Source: Clostridia bacterium
Lineage (GTDB): Bacteria; Bacillota; Clostridia; TANB77; CAG-508
DNA: 64,000 nucleotides
Direction: 5' to 3'
NCBI GenBank assembly: GCA_017528085.1
Contig: JAFXPH010000004.1
Span: forward strand, 169,106 to 233,105
Below, in pieces: positions 45,518-54,732 of the stretch. The first letter of the stretch is position 1, and each line of letters starts with the position of its first letter. The notes under the pieces are model-generated. The model searched no databases. It saw nothing but the letters and a program-made list of their open reading frames with translations, and was not told where the DNA came from. The position numbers and the translations under genes were made by a program.

Positions 45518-47299
45518 ATGTTTAAGATTAAACTCGGAGGAGGAAAAACAGCTGAAGTAGAAGAAAGTATGTATTGGCATACAACTTCACACATTATGGC
45601 ACAAGCTGTACAAAGATTATTTAAAGGTGCCAAAATTACTATCGGTCCATCAATTGAAAATGGTTTTTATTATGATTTTGATGTAGATAGTGCATTTTCT
45701 GATGAAGATTTAGAGAAAATTTCAGAAGAAATGAAAAATATTATTAAGGAAGATTTACCTATTGAAAGATTTGAGCTATCAAGAGAAGAAGCTATCAAAT
45801 TAATGGAAGAAAGAAATGAACCATACAAGGTAGAACTAATTAATGATATCCCAGAAGGAGAGAAAATTTCTTTCTATAAACAAGGAGAATACACTGACCT
45901 TTGTCGTGGACCACATCTATCAAGCACTGGATGTGTAAAAGCATTTAAACTTTTATCTACTTCAGGTGCATATTGGAGAGGTGATGAAAAGAATAAAATG
46001 CTTCAAAGAATTTATGGTATTTCATTCCCTAAACAAAGTGAATTAGATGAATACTTAGCAAAACTTGAAGAAGCAAAAGCTAGAGACCACAGAAAAATTG
46101 GTAAAGAGCTAAATTTATTTATGACTCATAAATTAGTAGGAGCTGGTCTTCCACTATATTTACCAAATGGTGCAACAATTAGAAGACTTCTTGAAAGATA
46201 TATTCAAGATAAAGAAATTGAACTTGGATATCAACATGTTTATACACCAAGTTTAGCAAATGTTGAATTATATAAAACAAGTGGACACTGGGATCACTAT
46301 AAAGATGATATGTTCCCAGAAATGAAACTTGATAATGAAAGTTTCGTATTAAGACCAATGAACTGTCCACATCACATGTTAATTTATAAATATCAATTAA
46401 GATCATATAAAGATTTACCAATTAGAATTGGTGAACTTGCAAATGACTTTAGATATGAAAATTCTGGTGCTGTATGTGGTTTAGAGAGAGTTCGTCAAAT
46501 GTGTCAAAACGATGCTCACCTATTCGTAAGACCAGACCAAATTAAAGAAGAAGTTGGAAATGTCTTAAACTTAATTAAAGAAGTTTATATTAAAGATTTT
46601 GGATTCCCAGAGGAAAGCTTTAGCTATAGGCTTTCATTAAGAGATAAAAACAATGTTGAAAAATACATTGATAATGATGAGATGTGGGAGACTGCAGAAT
46701 CTCAATTAAGACAAATCTTAAAAGAACTTAATATTGATTTCTATGAAGCAGAAGGTGAAGCTGCATTCTATGGACCAAAGATTGATATTCAAATAAAAAC
46801 TGCACTTGGCCATGATGTAACAATTCCAACTTGTCAATTAGACTTCGCACTTCCAGAAAGATTTGATTTAACATTTGTTGGAGAAGATGGAAAAGATCAT
46901 AGACCAGTAGTTATCCATAGAGCAATCTTAGGATCTTCTGATAGATTTATCTCATTCTTAATTGAAGAGAAAAAAGGTGCATTCCCACTATGGCTATCAC
47001 CAACTCAAGTAAAAATATTATCTATTGCTGATAGACATGTAGACTATGCTGAAGAAGTAAAAGAAAAACTTCATAAGGCAGGAATTAGAGTTTCAGTTGA
47101 TTCTCGTCAAGAAAAGATTGGATATAAGATTAGAGAAGCTCAAATTTCTAAGATTCCTTACATGTTAATTATAGGAGATAAAGAAGTTGAAGCTAAAGCT
47201 GTTGGTGTTCGTTCTAGAGAAGAAGGAGACATGGGTGACATGCCTTTAGATGATTTTGTTAAAAAAGTAATAGACGAAGTAAATAGCAAAAAAGCTTAA
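45518..47299 (+). CDS. thrS: Threonine-tRNA ligase lacking the usual TGS domain
   Basis: ThrRS charges tRNA-Thr. The 593 residues start only about 17 residues before the editing domain (WHTTSHIMAQAVQRLF, where HTTSH is the HxxxH editing-site motif). The ~60-residue N-terminal TGS domain of most bacterial ThrRS is therefore reduced to a stub (FKIKLGGGKTAEVEES). The rest is complete: CRGPHL for the second editing-site ligands, class II motif 2 (FRYENSGAVCGLERVRQM), zinc-ligand Cys in RPMNCPHHM, motif 3 (HRAILGSSDRFISFLIEE) and the anticodon domain. The ATG at 45518 follows AAGGAGG at ideal spacing. Nothing upstream can restore a TGS domain, because the T-box terminator lies there. Confidence 0.95.
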   Translation: MFKIKLGGGKTAEVEESMYWHTTSHIMAQAVQRLFKGAKITIGPSIENGFYYDFDVDSAFSDEDLEKISEEMKNIIKEDLPIERFELSREEAIKLMEERNEPYKVELINDIPEGEKISFYKQGEYTDLCRGPHLSSTGCVKAFKLLSTSGAYWRGDEKNKMLQRIYGISFPKQSELDEYLAKLEEAKARDHRKIGKELNLFMTHKLVGAGLPLYLPNGATIRRLLERYIQDKEIELGYQHVYTPSLANVELYKTSGHWDHYKDDMFPEMKLDNESFVLRPMNCPHHMLIYKYQLRSYKDLPIRIGELANDFRYENSGAVCGLERVRQMCQNDAHLFVRPDQIKEEVGNVLNLIKEVYIKDFGFPEESFSYRLSLRDKNNVEKYIDNDEMWETAESQLRQILKELNIDFYEAEGEAAFYGPKIDIQIKTALGHDVTIPTCQLDFALPERFDLTFVGEDGKDHRPVVIHRAILGSSDRFISFLIEEKKGAFPLWLSPTQVKILSIADRHVDYAEEVKEKLHKAGIRVSVDSRQEKIGYKIREAQISKIPYMLIIGDKEVEAKAVGVRSREEGDMGDMPLDDFVKKVIDEVNSKKA

Positions 47300-47306
47300 A
47301 TAAATT

Positions 47307-47340
47307 AAGGCCTAAAGCATAAAAACTTTAGGTCTTTTTG
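47307..47340 (+). terminator. Intrinsic terminator of thrS
   Basis: Stem AAGGCCTAAAG / CTTTAGGTCTT (one G-T pair) with T run. Confidence 0.8.
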
Positions 47341-47341
47341 T

Positions 47342-47370
47342 TTGACAAAAATTGCAACTTATAATAGAAT
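47342..47370 (+). promoter_or_regulatory. Promoter for the 47398 gene
   Basis: TTGACA (47342-47347), 17-bp spacer, TAGAAT (47365-47370). Confidence 0.7.
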
Positions 47371-47397
47371 TTTGCTAGAAAATAAAGGGGCTTAAAA

Positions 47398-49029
47398 GTG
47401 GAAAAGAATAATAAATTTTACAATTTTTCATATAAATTCATATGTATTTTTGTACTAATAATACTAGTACTTATTTCTATTGGAGCAATAATTAAAACTG
47501 CTTATTTTAAGGCAACATTTGATTATGCTCTAGAATTTTCAGATTACAAATATGATAATGTTTTTCTTAATATTTTATTTTTAATAATACTAGCATTTTT
47601 AGTATTTTTAATTTCATATTTACTAAATAAGATTAAACCTAAAATAGCATTAGTTCTATTTTTTGTAGGACTTATTGTTTTCTTATGTTTTGCAATTCAT
47701 TTTATACTTGATTTATCACTTCAGCCACATGCTGATCAAGGTCAAATAATGATTTTAGGAAATGCAATTGCTCATGAAAAACTAATCGATCATATGAGCC
47801 CTGGAAGCTACTTAGATATGTTTAGATACCAATATGGTATTAGTATGTATATAGGTCTAGTAATTAGAATATTTGATGTTATTTCTAATTTTAAAATGAC
47901 AAATTATTATATTTATCTTCAAATATTAAATGCTGTATATAGTTTTCTTATACTTCTTATTATGTGGTATATAGGATTTTTAATATTTGATAAAGATAAG
48001 AAAAAATCAATTTATTTAGGAATAGTACTTTTACTATTTAGTGTATATTTAGTATTTTTTGATATTCAAATTTATGGAAATATTGTAGGACTTTTATTTG
48101 TTTTACTTGCAATACTTTGCTTAGTAAAATATTTTGAAAATAAAAATATTGTATTTGCTATTCTTTCAGGAATATTAATATCTGGCGCAGTTGAGTTTAA
48201 AACAAACTATCAAATCATATTTATTGCTATGACAATTTGTTTAGGTTTAGAACTTATTCAAAACTTTAAAACTTTAAAAGATAAAAAGGATAAGATACTA
48301 AAAACTTTAGCAGTAGTATGCTTTTTGATATGTTACTTTGCAGTTAGACTTTTAGATAAGGGACTATTTTATAGATATGTTAAAGAAGATATAAATGGCG
48401 GAATCCCAATGATTACATTTATCTATATGTCTTGGGCACCAGGTAATACTTTATCATCTGGCTGGTATACAGGAGATGTAATTAATATCTATACAGATTC
48501 TGGATTTGATGAAGAAAAGACTAAGGAAGAAACTTTAAAAAGGTTTGATGCAAGAATCAATGAATTTAAAGAAAATCCAAAAGAATTTAGAAGATACTTA
48601 TGGGATAAATTAGAGTCTACTTGGCTAAATCCAACTTTCCAAACTATGTGGACTGCAACACCAGGTTATGAAAGAATAGATGAAAATTATGAAAAGAGAA
48701 TTGAAGAAAATCATTTAGAATACTTAAAAGATTTGCTAAGTTATGATAAAGGATTATATCAAGGCTTTGAAAGATATTTTGAAACAATTTCTACATTTAT
48801 TTTTGTATTTGCAATTGTAGGTATAATTGTTATAATAAATAAGAAAGATATAAGATATTTAGTATTTCCACTATCATTTTTAGGTGGAGCTATGTTCCAT
48901 TTTATGTGGGAAACTAAAGCTATATATGTATTTTGCTATTACTTTATGATATTAATTATTTCAATAATAGGATTTGATAAAGTAGTAGAATTAATAAAAG
49001 AAAAATTAAGTAAAGATAAGGTAAATTAA
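47398..49029 (+). CDS. GT-C type membrane glycosyltransferase-like protein
   Basis: A 543-residue polytopic membrane protein with about eleven hydrophobic helices and the layout of GT-C (dolichyl- or polyprenyl-phosphate-dependent) glycosyltransferases such as the PMT/GT39 and ArnT groups. The first outer loop contains an acidic motif, PHADQGQ (Asp near residue 112), where such enzymes place a catalytic or metal-binding Asp. A large outer loop near 355-450 contains SWAPGNTLSSGWYTGD and 'LWDKLESTWLNPTFQTMW'. The donor and acceptor are unknown; surface polymer decoration is likely. The start is GTG after AAAGGGG. It precedes the LURP-one-like gene by 14 bases (operon). Confidence 0.7.
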   Translation: MEKNNKFYNFSYKFICIFVLIILVLISIGAIIKTAYFKATFDYALEFSDYKYDNVFLNILFLIILAFLVFLISYLLNKIKPKIALVLFFVGLIVFLCFAIHFILDLSLQPHADQGQIMILGNAIAHEKLIDHMSPGSYLDMFRYQYGISMYIGLVIRIFDVISNFKMTNYYIYLQILNAVYSFLILLIMWYIGFLIFDKDKKKSIYLGIVLLLFSVYLVFFDIQIYGNIVGLLFVLLAILCLVKYFENKNIVFAILSGILISGAVEFKTNYQIIFIAMTICLGLELIQNFKTLKDKKDKILKTLAVVCFLICYFAVRLLDKGLFYRYVKEDINGGIPMITFIYMSWAPGNTLSSGWYTGDVINIYTDSGFDEEKTKEETLKRFDARINEFKENPKEFRRYLWDKLESTWLNPTFQTMWTATPGYERIDENYEKRIEENHLEYLKDLLSYDKGLYQGFERYFETISTFIFVFAIVGIIVIINKKDIRYLVFPLSFLGGAMFHFMWETKAIYVFCYYFMILIISIIGFDKVVELIKEKLSKDKVN

Positions 49030-49043
49030 AGGAGACATTTGCT

Positions 49044-49937
49044 ATGAATATGAAGGATTTTGAAGGATTCAAAAAGATTCCTAATGAGAAAAATTTAACT
49101 GCAGAAGATGTACAAAAAGTATTATTAGATTTTAAAACAGAACTTGGTACTGTTGATTTAGTAAGTGAAAATATGGTTGTTTGTGATGTACCAGGTAAAT
49201 ACAAAATTGATATTTCTGTAACAAATAACTTTATTATTGTTAAAAGAGAAATAGAAGAAGGAAAACTAGATGAATCTGACGATTCTGGAAATGTCTTAAA
49301 AACAAGAGATTTTGTTGATGCAAATAGAATGGTAGATCAAATTTATGACTTACTTGTAGAATTTATTACAAAAAATACTACAAGAGAAAGAATAACAGCT
49401 CCTAAAGCTGTATACTATATGACTGAACATGATTCTACTATTAATGCATTTGGAAAAGAAATTCCTGGTTTTTCATCTATATATGATGTTTATACAGACA
49501 CTAATAGACTTTTATATACATTTAAGAAAAGTCTAATTGGAAAAACTTATAATCTTCATAATGAAGAACAAAATAAAGATGAGATAGTAATTAATTATAC
49601 AGGTGCAGAGAAAAATGAATATACACTTTTAATTTACCCATATACAACTTTAGTAATTAATAAAGATCCAAATGAAGTAAAAACAACATATAGGACAGAA
49701 CTATCTGGTAAGAAGTTATCAATTAGAGCAGACTATTCAGAAAACTACTATACAGTTGAACTTGATGAAGTGGTAATTGGCTCAATTGATTCAGTAGATT
49801 ACTTAAAGAAAGAGTATAGAATTGAAGTAAATGATTTATCTTGCTTAAAAATCTTATTTGCACTTTGCATAATAGTAGATTTTAATATCGAAACTTTAAA
49901 AAATAGTGCAGTAAAAGATATGAAAAATGATGATTAA
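49044..49937 (+). CDS. LURP-one/YxjI-like (Tubby-C-like) protein
   Basis: A 297-residue soluble protein. Residues about 120-285 have the strand pattern of LURP-one-related or Tubby-C-like domains: SIYDVYTDTNRLLYTFKKSL, 'GKTYNLHNEEQNKDEIVIN', 'LSIRADYSENYYTVELDEVVIGSI' and the closing 'SCLKILFALCIIVDFNIE'. These domains fold as a beta barrel around a hydrophobic helix, may bind membranes or phospholipids, and are poorly understood in bacteria. The N-terminal 115 residues are unassigned. AAAGGAG precedes the ATG, and the gene follows the GT-C gene closely. Family assignment is by pattern only. Confidence 0.55.
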   Translation: MNMKDFEGFKKIPNEKNLTAEDVQKVLLDFKTELGTVDLVSENMVVCDVPGKYKIDISVTNNFIIVKREIEEGKLDESDDSGNVLKTRDFVDANRMVDQIYDLLVEFITKNTTRERITAPKAVYYMTEHDSTINAFGKEIPGFSSIYDVYTDTNRLLYTFKKSLIGKTYNLHNEEQNKDEIVINYTGAEKNEYTLLIYPYTTLVINKDPNEVKTTYRTELSGKKLSIRADYSENYYTVELDEVVIGSIDSVDYLKKEYRIEVNDLSCLKILFALCIIVDFNIETLKNSAVKDMKNDD

Positions 49938-49946
49938 TTTTTGAAG

Positions 49947-49978
49947 AGGACAGGTAGAAAATACCTGTCTTTTTTTAT
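49947..49978 (+). terminator. Intrinsic terminator
   Basis: Stem GGACAGGTA / TACCTGTCT with a GAAAA loop and seven T. Confidence 0.9.
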
Positions 49979-50011
49979 GCAAAAAAATACCTTAAAAAAC
50001 TTGAAAATTAA

Positions 50012-50040
50012 TTGAAAAACTAGGTTCTTTATGATATACT
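50012..50040 (+). promoter_or_regulatory. Promoter for the 50082 operon
   Basis: TTGAAA (50012-50017), 17-bp spacer, TGA-TATACT (50035-50040). Confidence 0.7.
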
Positions 50041-50081
50041 CCACTCATGGGAATATAAATTTTTAGGGGATGTTTAAATTA

Positions 50082-53000
50082 ATGAAATCAAAGTCAAAAG
50101 AAACTGAAAATTTAAGAGCAAAATTAGATTATATTGGTTTAGATTTAGATAAATTACCTGAGTGTGTTACTGACTTTAATGGCTTTCAGTTTAATGTATC
50201 ACGTCTAAACAATGATAAAGATCATAAAATATATAAATTTGTTCCAATTGATAAAATAGAAATCTTACTTACACCAACTCTAAGGGAGGATACTATTTCT
50301 CAAAAGTATAATAAGGCAGTACCACTATATAAATTTGTGGAAGAGCCTGAAACAGAGGAAGATATTGAAAGACATCATACTTTCTTAAAGATGGTTGAAA
50401 CTTTTTCTATTGCTGATGTTGAAAATATTACAGCAACTCAAAAGAACTTAGAAAAGACAGAGCCATTTAAAGTAAGATATCCAAAAGATACATTATGGCA
50501 AATTTACTATTCAGAAGAAGATGATAGATACTTTATGCTAGTATGCACTAAAGAATCTACTTTTGGAGAATTTTTCTATTTACTTAAAAGAAAAATTGAT
50601 TTTGCTAAGAAAAAGATTAAAACTGCACCTAAAATATATGTACCTATAAACTACTTAAACTATAGTGAGAAGTTTTTAAGCAAGGATGAAATAACAGACC
50701 TAGAAAACTACCTATGGCTATTTACTAAAAACTGGCCAGCTATATTTGAAGTATATTCTAAGAAAAATGATGTATCACTTCAAATTGCAGGTGACACTTT
50801 TGTATATGGTAATGTAAAGAGTAGTTATAAGGTAAAAATTACTGAAAAAGAAGATGCAATTAAATTTTATAAACTAGTTAAAGCATTATTCTTATTAAGT
50901 ACAGAGATTAAAAATAAATACGAATTTAAAACTAAAATAGATAGTAAGAATGGTTTAGAATTATACTACAAAAATAGAAAAATAGTATATGAAGTATTAC
51001 CTGAATTTATAAAGCAAGAAGTTATTAATGCACAAGAAGAGATTAAAAATCAAAATGACAAAATTGTAATACTAAATGAAGACTATCAAGATTTAAAAGA
51101 AAAAGTTCAAGAACAAGAAACAGAGTATTTAATTAAGCAAAAACAAATATCTACTTACTTAGACTGTAAAAAGACATTCTTAGGTAAAGTAAAATATTTC
51201 TTTAAATCAAGTAAAATTAGAGATCAAATAGTAGCTGAAAATAAAAATACAAGATTAAAATCAGTTCCTGATGCAAAAGCTGTATCAGAAATTGTATTAG
51301 ATCCAGAACTAAGAGATAAAGAATATTACACAATTGAAGATTTAGTTACAATTCATAATATTCTAGATAAAGAATCTAGATCTATTAAGAACTTAGAATT
51401 AGATATTAAAGCAATTGAACTAAAACTTGAAAATTATATTTCTAAAGTTAAAAATGCAACTTTATATATTGAAGAGATAGATAAGCATAAAAAGAGTATA
51501 TTTGATTTCTGGAAATTCTCAAATAAAGATGAAAAATTATCTTTAGAGATGGGTTCAGAAAAAGAAGAAGAAAAGACAAAAACTAAAATCCAAAAAGTAT
51601 TTGATTTTGATATGGACTTTGAAGAATTCGGAAATAAGATGGATGCTATTCAAAGAAAGAAACTATCAATCGAAGAAACAGACAGTATCTTTGTTGCCAA
51701 GTCAAAAGTTCTTAAAGTTATTAACATGTTAAGACATGGAGATATGGATAAAGATGTATTAGAAGAGACTTTAAAAAGCTTAAAAGAAGATTTCTCTAAG
51801 ACACATATGCATATCGAAGAAGAAGTATTTGATATATTTGAAAATGTTGAAAACGACGCAAGAAAGATTAAATATATTGGTTCTAGAAGTCATAGAGAAA
51901 ATGAAAAGAACATATATAAGATATTAAATGTTAATAAAAAAATTGATGTATTTGATTTTACTGAAAAGATACAAAGTGTTATTACTTATCTAGAAGGAGC
52001 TATTCCAAAGATTACAAATACAACTGATATGAGTATCTATAAAGTATGTTCAATTACAGAAAAGATTTTAAAAGATTCATTTGATGTATATGATATTAAC
52101 ATTGAATCAGCACTTTCAAATTTCGAAGATAATTTTGAAGCAGCAGTTAACTTAGTTAAATTAAATGTTAAAGCTAAGATGCCAATACTTTTCTATACAA
52201 ATATCATATTCTATGATAACAACAATCAAACACTTCCAGAAGGTATGAACTTATCTTCAAATGTGCTTATAGATACTAAGAAATTTGAATTTAAACTAGT
52301 TAGCAAAACTAAGTTTAGAACAAATAACTATTTTAGTGAGTCTAATAATTTACTTACTCCTAAATCAAAAGATATATTTGTTTATGAGTATGATGTTATT
52401 GATAAAAATTCAATATCTGAAGAAGAACTAGAAAGAATTAAACTAGCAGAGACATTAGAACAAACAGAAATTCAAGATTCTGATAATCTAATGGATGAAG
52501 AGATTGAAGAATATGAAGAAACTGAAGACATTGATGTATTAGAAGAATCAGACGATGTTGAAGAAGTAGAAGAATATGAAGATGAAATAGATGAGCCTGA
52601 AGAAGAGAAAATAGAAGAAGATGAAGTAGAAGAGGAAGAAGAACTTGAAGGAGAATATTCAGATGAAGAGTTCGAAAAAGAATTAGAAGAAGCTCAAACT
52701 AAGAAAGTCGAAGTAAAAAAGGAAGAACCTAAAAAAGAGCCAGAGCCTGAATATGATGATGAAGAATTTGAAGCTGAAATAATAGATCCTCTTCAAAGCA
52801 AAATAGATATTCTAAGAGGTGGAATAGATAGAAGTAAGCTTGAAAAATCTATTGCATCTGAAATAAAAGATAAGAAAAATAAAAGGTTAAAAGAAAAAGG
52901 TATTATGCCTAAAGAAGAAAAAGAACCTGTTATTTTAGAAAATGCAATGGAAATAAATATTCCAAAGAAGAAGAAAAATAGAATATCAAATGAAGATTAT

Positions 53001-53099
53001 CTATATGAAGAAGAACAAATAACAGAGGCAGATATATTAGAAGATATAGATGATGAAGCTATGGCAAAACTTAAGAAAAAATCTAAAAAGAAAAAATAG
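50082..53099 (+). CDS. Very large acidic protein of unknown function
   Basis: A 1005-residue protein that I do not recognise. There is no signal peptide or membrane helix, so it is probably cytosolic. The first ~300 residues are mixed alpha/beta. A coiled coil (about 310-370 and 420-460) follows, then a long helical region (about 510-700), a beta-rich segment (about 725-780) and an extremely acidic stretch (about 800-890, Glu/Asp runs). The tail is Lys-rich, ending KKKSKKKK. The ATG at 50082 was chosen over that at 50070 because AGGGGATG sits only one base before the latter. It heads a run deoB-thioesterase-flippase-56219 with short gaps. A scaffold or regulatory role is possible but unsupported. 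Confidence 0.75.
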   Translation: MKSKSKETENLRAKLDYIGLDLDKLPECVTDFNGFQFNVSRLNNDKDHKIYKFVPIDKIEILLTPTLREDTISQKYNKAVPLYKFVEEPETEEDIERHHTFLKMVETFSIADVENITATQKNLEKTEPFKVRYPKDTLWQIYYSEEDDRYFMLVCTKESTFGEFFYLLKRKIDFAKKKIKTAPKIYVPINYLNYSEKFLSKDEITDLENYLWLFTKNWPAIFEVYSKKNDVSLQIAGDTFVYGNVKSSYKVKITEKEDAIKFYKLVKALFLLSTEIKNKYEFKTKIDSKNGLELYYKNRKIVYEVLPEFIKQEVINAQEEIKNQNDKIVILNEDYQDLKEKVQEQETEYLIKQKQISTYLDCKKTFLGKVKYFFKSSKIRDQIVAENKNTRLKSVPDAKAVSEIVLDPELRDKEYYTIEDLVTIHNILDKESRSIKNLELDIKAIELKLENYISKVKNATLYIEEIDKHKKSIFDFWKFSNKDEKLSLEMGSEKEEEKTKTKIQKVFDFDMDFEEFGNKMDAIQRKKLSIEETDSIFVAKSKVLKVINMLRHGDMDKDVLEETLKSLKEDFSKTHMHIEEEVFDIFENVENDARKIKYIGSRSHRENEKNIYKILNVNKKIDVFDFTEKIQSVITYLEGAIPKITNTTDMSIYKVCSITEKILKDSFDVYDINIESALSNFEDNFEAAVNLVKLNVKAKMPILFYTNIIFYDNNNQTLPEGMNLSSNVLIDTKKFEFKLVSKTKFRTNNYFSESNNLLTPKSKDIFVYEYDVIDKNSISEEELERIKLAETLEQTEIQDSDNLMDEEIEEYEETEDIDVLEESDDVEEVEEYEDEIDEPEEEKIEEDEVEEEEELEGEYSDEEFEKELEEAQTKKVEVKKEEPKKEPEPEYDDEEFEAEIIDPLQSKIDILRGGIDRSKLEKSIASEIKDKKNKRLKEKGIMPKEEKEPVILENAMEINIPKKKKNRISNEDYLYEEEQITEADILEDIDDEAMAKLKKKSKKKK

Positions 53100-53115
53100 A
53101 TGAGGAGAGATGCAA

Positions 53116-54294
53116 ATGAAAAGAGCAATTGTTATTGTTTTAGATGGATTTGGTTGTGGTGAGCTACCAGATGCTTATGAATATCAAGATCAAGGCAGTA
53201 ATACTTTAGAAGGTATTTATAATAACACTACTCTAAATATTCCAAATATGAAAAAGATGGGTCTATATAATATTGACGGAGTAAATATTCCTGAAAAGGA
53301 AGAATATACATCTGGCTCATATGGAAAACTACAAGAACAATCTAAAGGGAAAAATAGTCCGGTAGGACATTGGGAACTTATGGGATTTGTTAAAGAAGTG
53401 CCATTTAAAACATATTATGAAGGATTTCCAAAAGAACTACTTTTCGATATTGCAATGAGAAGTGGTATAGATGGATTTATTTGTAACAGAAAAGGTTCTG
53501 GTACAGATTTCTTAAAAGAGTATGGTACTGAAATGATGATAACAAAAAATCCAATTATATATACTTCAGCAGATAGTGTACTTCAAATAGCAGCTCATGA
53601 AGATATTATAAGTGTAGAAAAACTATATGAAATATGCCAGCATGCAAGAGATATAATTGATGAAAAGGGCTATGGAATCGGTACAGTAATAGCTAGACCA
53701 TTTGTTGGAGATAGTCCAGAAAACTTCAAAAGAACTTATAATAGAAAAGATTTTGAAGCAACAGATTTTGGAAGAACAATGCTAGATGTCTTAGCAGAAA
53801 ATGGCAAATCTACTTTAGGAATTGGTAAAATAGAAGATTTATTTGCAGGAAGAAATGTAACACGTGCTATTCATACTCATGGAAACGAAGAGGGAATAGA
53901 TGTAACAATAGATGCTATTAAGAATTCTAATGAAGATTTTATCTTCACTAACTTAGTAGATTATGACATGCTTTATGGTCATAGAAATGATATAGAAGGT
54001 TATGCAAGAGCATTAGAATATTTTGATCAAAAACTTCCAGAGATATATGAAGCACTTCGTGATGATGATGTTTTAGTATTAACTGCAGACCATGGTAACG
54101 ACCCATCTACTCCAAGTACAGACCACTCAAGAGAATATGTACCATGTTTAGTATATGGAAAAGAAATAAAAGAAAATACAAATTTAGGTACTAGATGGTC
54201 ATTTGCAGATTTAGCTGCAACATTATTAGAATTATACGGCTTACCACTTATTGGAACAGGTGGAAGCTTTACAGATATTGTTAAAAAGGGATAG
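53116..54294 (+). CDS. deoB: Phosphopentomutase
   Basis: DeoB interconverts ribose-1- (or deoxyribose-1-) and ribose-5-phosphate, linking nucleoside salvage to central metabolism. The 392 residues belong to the alkaline-phosphatase-like metalloenzymes. The N-terminal metal motif is VLDGFGCGELPDA, SPVGHWELMG lies near residue 80, and the C-terminal metal motifs are LVDYDMLYGHRND and TADHGNDPSTPSTDHSREYVP. The phosphorylatable Thr is expected near 85-95. The ATG at 53116 is favoured because GAGGAG lies 8 bases upstream; the ATG at 53110 is only 2 bases from it. No other deo gene is nearby. Confidence 0.95.
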   Translation: MKRAIVIVLDGFGCGELPDAYEYQDQGSNTLEGIYNNTTLNIPNMKKMGLYNIDGVNIPEKEEYTSGSYGKLQEQSKGKNSPVGHWELMGFVKEVPFKTYYEGFPKELLFDIAMRSGIDGFICNRKGSGTDFLKEYGTEMMITKNPIIYTSADSVLQIAAHEDIISVEKLYEICQHARDIIDEKGYGIGTVIARPFVGDSPENFKRTYNRKDFEATDFGRTMLDVLAENGKSTLGIGKIEDLFAGRNVTRAIHTHGNEEGIDVTIDAIKNSNEDFIFTNLVDYDMLYGHRNDIEGYARALEYFDQKLPEIYEALRDDDVLVLTADHGNDPSTPSTDHSREYVPCLVYGKEIKENTNLGTRWSFADLAATLLELYGLPLIGTGGSFTDIVKKG

Positions 54295-54297
54295 ATT

Positions 54298-54732
54298 ATG
54301 AGGACTAATACAAATATAGTAGTAAGATATCAAGAAACTGATAGGATGGGAATTGTACATCATTCAGTTTATCCAATATACTACGAACAAGCAAGAACTG
54401 ATTATATTAAACAAATTGGATTTAGATATTCTGATTTTGAAAAAATGGGACTTTATACACCTTTATATGATATGTATTCAAAGTTTATGAAATCAATAAC
54501 ATATGAAGATGAAATAAGAGTTGAAACTAGAATCGATAAACTAACTCCTGCAAGAATAGTTTTTGCATATGATGTTTATAATAAAGATAATGAACTAATT
54601 AATTCAGGATATACTTCTCATGCATTTGTTGGAAAAGATATAAGACCAGTAAATTGTAAAAAAGATTTTCCTGATATTTATGAAAAGATGAATAAAATTT
54701 ATTTAGAGGACCAAGGAGAAAAACGTGGCTAA
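54298..54732 (+). CDS. 4HBT-family acyl-CoA thioesterase (YbgC-like)
   Basis: A 144-residue hot-dog-fold thioesterase. The family motif RYQETDRMGIVHHSVYPIYYEQARTDYI contains the Asp (here in ETDRMG) and the following HHSVY that form the 4-hydroxybenzoyl-CoA thioesterase active site. Members release free acid from acyl-CoA or acyl-ACP; the substrate cannot be told. It begins 4 bases after the deoB stop and overlaps the flippase start by 8 bases, so it is translationally coupled to both. In Gram-negatives YbgC sits with Tol-Pal, which does not apply here. Confidence 0.88.
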   Translation: MRTNTNIVVRYQETDRMGIVHHSVYPIYYEQARTDYIKQIGFRYSDFEKMGLYTPLYDMYSKFMKSITYEDEIRVETRIDKLTPARIVFAYDVYNKDNELINSGYTSHAFVGKDIRPVNCKKDFPDIYEKMNKIYLEDQGEKRG

